Shown here: piece by piece, positions 45,505 through 51,039 of the stretch
Numbering within the stretch: the first letter of the stretch is position 1
How the letters are laid out: every line of letters starts with the position of its first letter
Assembly (NCBI GenBank): GCA_008931825.1
Contig: QXVZ01028915.1
Location: 1 to 51,039, forward strand
DNA from: Phallusia fumigata
Lineage: Eukaryota; Chordata; Ascidiacea; Phlebobranchia; Ascidiidae
Direction of reading: 5' to 3'
Length of the DNA: 51,039 nucleotides
Made by a program: the position numbers and the translations under genes
The notes under the pieces: model-generated
Database searches by the model: none
What the model was told of the DNA's origin: nothing
The model's input: the letters and a program-made list of their open reading frames with translations, nothing else

Positions 45505-48226
45505 CTATGGCGTGTTTGTCACCTTTTTTATTGATTTGCGCTTAAAGTCCACTGTTGAATAGGAAGTGTTTTCCTGTTGTCTTTGAGAAAAACTGCAGTC
45601 TCTAACAACCAACTCTATCAAATCATTTAGCACAGCAGAACAGTCTTTTGCACACTGCTTGGCTTCATCTTTACATTTGGCCTCTATGGATGACATTCCA
45701 AGACTGTATTCCAAACTGTGTAGCAATTTATCTAAATCAGCGTCGCTGTCTTGGATTGTTGAGCTCGCTGGTGATGGAAATTTAGTTCTAGGCTTCAATG
45801 GTGGTGTGTATTGTTGTACTGATGTCATATGAATCCGATTGGCAGGCAATGGTGGTTTTCTAGGGGGTTTTGGTGGAGGTGAAGTTGGTGGTTTGATGTT
45901 TTGATCACCTTGAAAAGCACCTATGTGCTGTCTGAAACATGTCAACAAATATTTTCTTGACTATAAAACAAGTTGGTTTTGCGTTTTTACCAAAAATTCA
46001 AGTGGTATGTTTTTTACCATATTGCCATTCTACAGACACTAACTGAATTTAAAAGGGATATATATTAACTACATTATTATACATTGGGTCACATAAATAC
46101 CTAAGCTCACTACAAAAGGCAGCAATAGATGTAGATTATGCATTTCTCTAAAAACATGTCAAAAATTGAAGGGTAACAACTACCAACAACATATGTACAG
46201 GACAGCAGCAGATATTTCTAATTAACTATATTTTGTATGTTTGATTTAATGCAAGAACTTGTGATTATAATATACCATGGCACATTCTGTAAGCTTTACA
46301 GGGCTAGAAGGTAAACTGGTGGGAATGTGAGGTTAAACACAATGATAAATGTACCACGATGGTATGCTTTACAAACAGTCCAATTTTAATAATTCCGCAC
46401 ACTGTTTAACAGTTTAATCCATCTTTTGGGACTAGCTGGGTAACTATTGGGGGTTTGCGGCCAAAAAAGCAATTAAAGCACCACAATGGCATGTTCTAAG
46501 GTCAAACCACATCTAGAAGGGTGGCTTTTAAAATAATGATTTACCTTTGATGAAATCTTTGTTGAGTTACTATAGACCTGGTTGGTTTGTTCTGCATAAC
46601 TTTGCTGGGTTGTGCACACTGAAATAAAGCAAGGAAAACATATCAAGGTGGAGCAAATCAAATGCCAACCTTTAGAAACAATGGACTTTTGATAGAATTT
46701 GACATAATTTGTGCATTGATTTACTAATGGATGCGATCAGGCATAACTATCAAAGTATATTAATTGCTACAGTAACAATTTACCTTGGGAAGGCTTTCTG
46801 TTACTCCAGTATAGTAGTCCAAAACTTGAAACAGTTTGTATGCATCCATATCAAGAGTGGTAAAGTCATATGTGGCCTCACCCATTGGTGATCGCCTTCC
46901 AGCAGTTAAAGAAAAACTACTAGCACTTTGTGATGAGTAGGATCTAATGAACATTATTGGCCAGATTGCAATCACAGTCAAATCACTCTGTATAAAAGCA
47001 AATTAATCTTTAACACTTCTCTCAAGTAGACTGTAACAACGGTCACAATACCTTCAGAGCTACTTTGACAACGTCAGGAGTAAAATGCATAATGCAATGT
47101 ACCTCAGCGGCTCCAATTTGTTGGAAGACTTTGGTCCTGGTTGTTTTTACTGTAAATTTATTTGTTTCACAGCCTGAAGAAAGCTTCGTCAGACCCTTGT
47201 AGAAAGAGGAAAAGTGACATACAAAATTACTCTTTTTTTTAATTATTAACTAATTTTTTTTTACTTTTTGGACTATTGTTACTTTTCAGGGGTGTCATTC
47301 ATATTTGTCATTTTTTAAAAACATATACGAAGCCTGTGACCAGTTTTTCTGAAATTCAATCAAAGCTAGTTATGTTCAAGAGTTGTTTTGGGAAATTTTA
47401 TTCAAAAATTTATGCATACTTAAACACAAACTGTTTGCTGTAGGTTAAATAGGAAATAGAAGAAAAAACCTGTATGCATTTCATCCAAACTGCTGCTTCT
47501 TCCAATGACCTCATGTTCATTTGTGTGATATTGGTGCATGAATTCCCTAACCCATCATTAAATTCTTTTAGGATGAGGTGGTATGAATTAGTACCGCTTA
47601 CTTCCATAAAGACACAGTACTTCCAAGGTAGCAGTGTCAATTTTTCTAAAGTTTTCACCAGCTGATTAAGTGAAAGATCATGCGCACTTGGAAACAGTTT
47701 ACTGGGGGTTATTTTGCTGTTAAAATATCTACAATTTCACACAATTTTTGAATATCTTTATAATTTTGTCAAAAATCAATGCCACTTGTTAAAACACACA
47801 CCTTGAACTAACTCTTTACAGTGCTTCGGTTTCTTAGGATAGAAACGTATTTCAATGCCACCACTAAACAATGTCAGTGTGGAAAATCTGAAAAAATGGA
47901 TATAGAACAGACTTTAGGTGTCTACCCACTTTACCAGATTTTGACAGATGTTGTAGTAACAAATCTTTAAACATGATACCTCTTTGTCTGCTGATATCCT
48001 ACCTTGTTTTCAGTTTTGTTTGCTTAATTGTATCACTTGGTCCAATTATTTGTTTCTCCACCCATCCCTCACATAAAAGCCTCTGCAGTACAATATTGTG
48101 GTTATCCAAACAATAGTGTTTGTAAAATCTGTGTCACAATTAAACTTAGGAATAGAATTACAGATGAGACCCAAAGCATCAACTTCAGTTACTTACACTT
48201 GTATATTCTCCAACTTTAACATTCAT
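45505..48226 (-). CDS. PH-PTB adaptor protein, DOK-like
   Basis: Membrane-recruited adaptor of tyrosine-kinase signalling by family. Exons, 5' to 3': 48226-48197 (identical second copy 48451-48422), 48082-48003, 47887-47802, 47661-47470, 47195-47052, 46987-46784, 46618-46545, 45931-45505. Length is 406 or 412 residues depending on one ambiguous junction. The start MNVKVGEYTS leads into a PH domain (EGWVEKQ, KTRFSTLTLF, ending AAVWMKCIQ). An IRS-type PTB domain follows, with the DOK signature FSLTAGRRSPMGEATYDF and a C-terminal helix YKLFQVLDYY. The tail has a Pro-rich SH3-binding stretch (KPPTSPPPKPPRKPPLP) and a Cys-containing helical end. I see no clear array of YxxP sites like those of DOK1/2. 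Exon 46618-46545 joins in phase only in one of its open frames. Confidence 0.8.
45932..46544 (-). other. intron of the DOK-like gene
   Basis: About 0.6 kb of AT-rich sequence with no supported feature. Confidence 0.75.
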
Positions 48227-48574
48227 GATTTTGAAATGTCAAGAACAACCAGTTGGCAAAAATCACTGGTCAGTTTTTATCTGACCAATGCATATTTAAG
48301 GCACATCTCAACACTTGTTTATCTTCCCAACCAACCGAAAAAAATGNTAAAATCTGTGTCACAATTAAACTTAGGAAAAGAATTACAGATGTGACCCAAA
48401 GCATCAACTTCAGTTACTTACACTTGTATATTCTCCAACTTTAACATTCATGATTTTGAAATGTCAATCACAACCAGTTGGCAAAAATCACTGGTCAGTT
48501 TTTATCTGACTAATGCATATTTAAGGCACATCTCAACACCTGTTGTTTATCTTCCCAACCAACCGAAAAAAATG
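48123..48574. repeat. 225 bp block with DOK-like exon 1 in two copies around an N at 48347
   Basis: Bases 48123-48346 recur at 48348-48574 with a few substitutions and a 3-base indel. Both contain the same 10-codon first exon and its gtaagt donor. A further N at 48575 closes the second copy. It looks like a short contig inserted between two larger ones. Confidence 0.85.
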
Positions 48575-48716
48575 NAAGAAAGGAATTTGGGTAGTGCTTT
48601 GAGTTGACTTGTTTTGTATTGATTGCTACGCAAAGCGCACCAAAAGCGAATCAAAGTTGAGATTGAATTATCAACCTTACCCGAAAAACCCTTAGTGTTA
48701 ATACGGATATAAATTT

Positions 48717-48722
48717 TTTATT
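48717..48722 (-). promoter_or_regulatory. poly(A) signal AATAAA for the C45-like gene
   Basis: TTTATT on the plus strand gives AATAAA on the minus strand, about 90 bases past the stop at 48811. Confidence 0.5.
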
Positions 48723-48810
48723 CTAAATCAGACAAATTATGAAAAAGATACAGGTTATATATTAAAAAAAAACTTTTTTAAATTCAGTAGACCACCCGGA
48801 AAGTTGAAAA

Positions 48811-50984
48811 TCAAGGTCTTTTTTCCGTAAACAAAGCAGCAACATCAAACTCAAAGAACGCTCTGTAAAAATTAAAAATCTGTATAAGCTGCTTTCATAG
48901 GCTAAAAGTATTATAGGCTACCTGTCGTAAGCCGCAACCGGTCCAGTTTGCACGTCCGCTTTTGAAAAAGAATTGTACATCATTTCATTTTTGAAGTCGT
49001 AAATGGCAATATGCGTAGATCCACTTTGTACAATCGACACCACATCCATGATCGTCAGTTCCGGCGTCAGTTTGCCATGATATTTCGTCAATTGATTGGC
49101 TAGTACCTGAGCGTACCCGGGACAGAGCCAGTCCATTCCTTTTAGAAACAGAATGCGTTTTGGTCAACAGTATCTGTACATGACGGCTTCTTACACTGTC
49201 TATCATACCGTAGTAAACCACATCTGTTATTTTCGGGTGCCACGGTGCCACCGGACGCATGTTTTGGTCGTCAAAGAAGTTAGCTACTGAAGCTGAATAC
49301 TGAACGCCTCTAAAACCTCTATTTTCCTGTGAACAGAAATAGGAAAAAAATGTCCAAAAGAAGTACAGAAATTAGCCAATGTACCTTTCCATCTCCAACT
49401 CCCAATATCAAGTCACACGTGCGGTCGGCGTTAGCGATTCGGTTAATGGCATCGTCCAGTGTGTAATCAAACTGTAGTATGTCCCGAAGAATATACTAAA
49501 GCGGAAGACAAATAATTAAGAGGTAAACAATGAGGTAATGTTTTGTAATCACCGTAAATGGAATTCCAAATCTTGACTCTTTACCGAAACTGTCGTCTGG
49601 GAACGATGCCCCTATTTCGGATATAGCAAGTTTCGATGCAGACATTCCTGTTATTGAGCCAATCCAACCTGGAAGCAAGTTTGAATCAGATCGAAAATTT
49701 AGTTTAAATACAACATTGTGTTTTATAATCGCTTACCAGTCCATCCAACGTTTACAAAAGAATTTGCAGGCATTCCGTTAATTCCGGTCTGATTTGCATT
49801 CGGGTGGTATATGGTTAACTGTGGAAAGTTCTTAAAAGGACCTAGAAAAACAACGGGGAATACAGATACAGTATTCATAACTGGGTACGAATAGATAAGA
49901 CATCCACGTGCTTTTTGCAGAATATGTGTAAGATGAGAACACGGTCATCTGTTCCTTTTATCTTATGCGATTTTAAACGTTTGAAAGATATTTACGGGTT
50001 TAGGTGACTGAGGTTCTCAGATCAATGNGGTGGTATATGGTTAACTGTGGAAAGTTCTTAAAAGGACCTAGAAAAACAACGGGGAATACAGATACAGTAT
50101 TCATAACTGGGTACGAATAGATAAGACATCCACGTGCTTTTTGCAGAATATGTGTAAGATGAGAACACGGTCATCTGTTCCTTTTATCTTATGCGATTTT
50201 AAACGTTTGAAAGATATTTACGGGTTTAGGTGACTGAGGTTCTCAGATCAATGGACGATTTGAGCACATAATCGTCAATCTTTTTTGTTAAAGAAGCTTG
50301 CTAATCCCTGTCCTAGTGTGTATAAAACGCAAATATGCATCCTGGTAAGATAAAGCATACTTTTTAAAATTCAAAAATATTGATTCATTATTATTTCTGG
50401 TCACTTCTTACTAACCATCCATGTTCCAGTCCAGCGATCGTAACTGCAGCAGGCCACTTTCACTTGGCACCGCACTGTCCCAAGCCCCAAACATTGAACA
50501 ACTTCCCTTGGTCAGTTCTCCCAGCATATGAATCCGCTGTATTTTCTGCAAATACCAATTTCCAAAGAGTATTGTCTGTATTTGCTACATGCAATTTATC
50601 ATGTCGATGTTGTTGGCCAACCCAGTGCTTTTCAAACTGGTCGCACGACAAAGTGTTACATTTACACAAATTGCTCTCGGACATTTGGCACGGAAATTCC
50701 AAAGCAAATGCAAACTTAAAGTTATAAACAAACTTGAAGTTATAACAAACAACAGATAATCTCGAGTCAAGAAATGATGGAAGCAGACAACAAGAAATAA
50801 ACGTCTAATGCAGCTGGATATTTTCGTTTGTTTCGTCACTTTAGCGGCTTCATTGTGCTATAAAAGTGCGCAAGATTGCTAGTTTTGAGTTGTGCAACTG
50901 GGTGTACTGTACGTTACACTCTAAATAACGAAACGATTAGATTACTTACGAGGAAAAATGGCCTCAACACAGGAGTGTTTTGAA
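48811..50984 (-). CDS. Ntn hydrolase, peptidase C45 / acyl-CoA:6-APA acyltransferase-like, 5' end outside the window
   Basis: Visible exons, 5' to 3': 50984-50950, 50545-50416, 49841-49737, 49668-49553, 49495-49385, 49326-49209, 49138-48922, 48862-48811; all in phase, about 294 residues. The N-terminal part lies beyond the right edge. The key segment is ELTKGSC-SMFGAWDSA, then LRSLDWNMDGPF, VGWTGWIGSITGMS, ILGVGDG and a terminal Asp/Phe-rich tail. In this superfamily a precursor is self-cleaved just before the Cys that becomes the N-terminal nucleophile; the Cys of GSC-SMF is the candidate. GWIG--TGMS and the RSLDWNMDG block also fit C45/Dictyostelium dcd1-type proteins as I remember them. 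Phospholipase B-like and acid ceramidase are related alternatives. Substrate unknown. A partial second copy of exon 49841-49737 lies at 50029-50067 next to an N. Confidence 0.75.
49803..50253. repeat. 225 bp block in two copies around an N at 50028
   Basis: Bases 49803-50027 recur at 50029-50253 with no difference that I see. The block begins inside an exon of the C45-like gene (5' part of 49737-49841) and continues into its intron. The second copy is an exon fragment only and is best ignored. Confidence 0.88.
50254..50949 (-). other. C45-like gene introns around exon 50416-50545
   Basis: Apart from the exon at 50416-50545 this is intron. Long open frames at 50460-50702 (-) and 50380-50727 (+) overlap the real exon in other frames. 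The minus one stops without a donor and is not used. Confidence 0.6.
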
Positions 50985-51039
50985 CTGATTATCGTTGTCA
51001 AACGCGGGGATCACGGCAAATAAAGTTTGGAAAGCCCTG

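Noticed and set aside
50460..50702. 80-codon minus-strand frame with several cysteines upstream of the C45-like nucleophile exon
   Set aside because: It overlaps that exon in a different frame and stops without a donor; the frame giving GSC-SMFGAW and LRSLDW joins both neighbours in phase.
1..51039. tRNA, rRNA, CRISPR and bacterial-type signals
   Set aside because: No tRNA B-box plus matching stem, no rRNA-like sequence and no regularly spaced repeat array were seen by eye; all clear genes are spliced eukaryotic genes.

Overview
The window looks like a compact invertebrate chordate genome, most likely an ascidian tunicate. Reasons: short AT-rich introns with ordinary GT-AG junctions, chordate-type orthologues (APP, SNRK, a DOK-like adaptor), and secreted serine proteases with modular trefoil or CUB domains. 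The species cannot be fixed from the sequence. The record is a draft scaffold. Single N characters (4042, 15044, 26360, 32339, 42134, 48347, 48575, 50028) and one 384-base N run (24543-24926) mark contig joins. At nearly all of them the sequence on one side is repeated almost exactly on the other, introns included. These look like allelic contig ends placed in tandem, not biological duplications, and they falsely double exons of four genes.

Layout: 1-104, possible last exon of a gene entering from the left. 105-6085, non-coding, with a 3 x 49 bp minisatellite and a repeated block. 6086-7286 (+), a small CXorf65/C22orf15-like gene. 8057-12945 (-), a secreted protease with two trefoil domains, a Ser/Thr-rich repeat linker and a trypsin domain. 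12946-17577, non-coding, with a large repeated block. 17578-27600 (-), amyloid precursor protein (APP) in 19 exons with two Kunitz domains. 27601-31301, APP upstream region with a 535 bp inverted-repeat element. 31302-36568 (-), a secreted trypsin-CUB protease. 38300-43614 (+), SNRK kinase. 45505-48226 or 48451 (-), a PH-PTB adaptor of DOK type. 48811 to beyond the right edge (-), a C45-like Ntn hydrolase, incomplete at its 5' end.

I rebuilt the exons by reading splice junctions and codon phase. Both protease models, the APP model and the visible part of the C45-like gene stay in phase through every junction. SNRK has one junction that cannot be joined in frame, exactly across an N. The DOK-like gene has one junction with two in-frame solutions.

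How the genes might relate: both proteases keep Asp at the S1 position (trypsin-like, cutting after Arg/Lys). The APP between them carries two Kunitz domains with Arg and Lys at P1, predicted to inhibit such enzymes. The domain chemistry is visible in the sequence, but a functional link between neighbours is only inference. In this APP the acidic, tyrosine-containing stretch lies after E2, next to the membrane, and not between E1 and E2 as in vertebrate APP.
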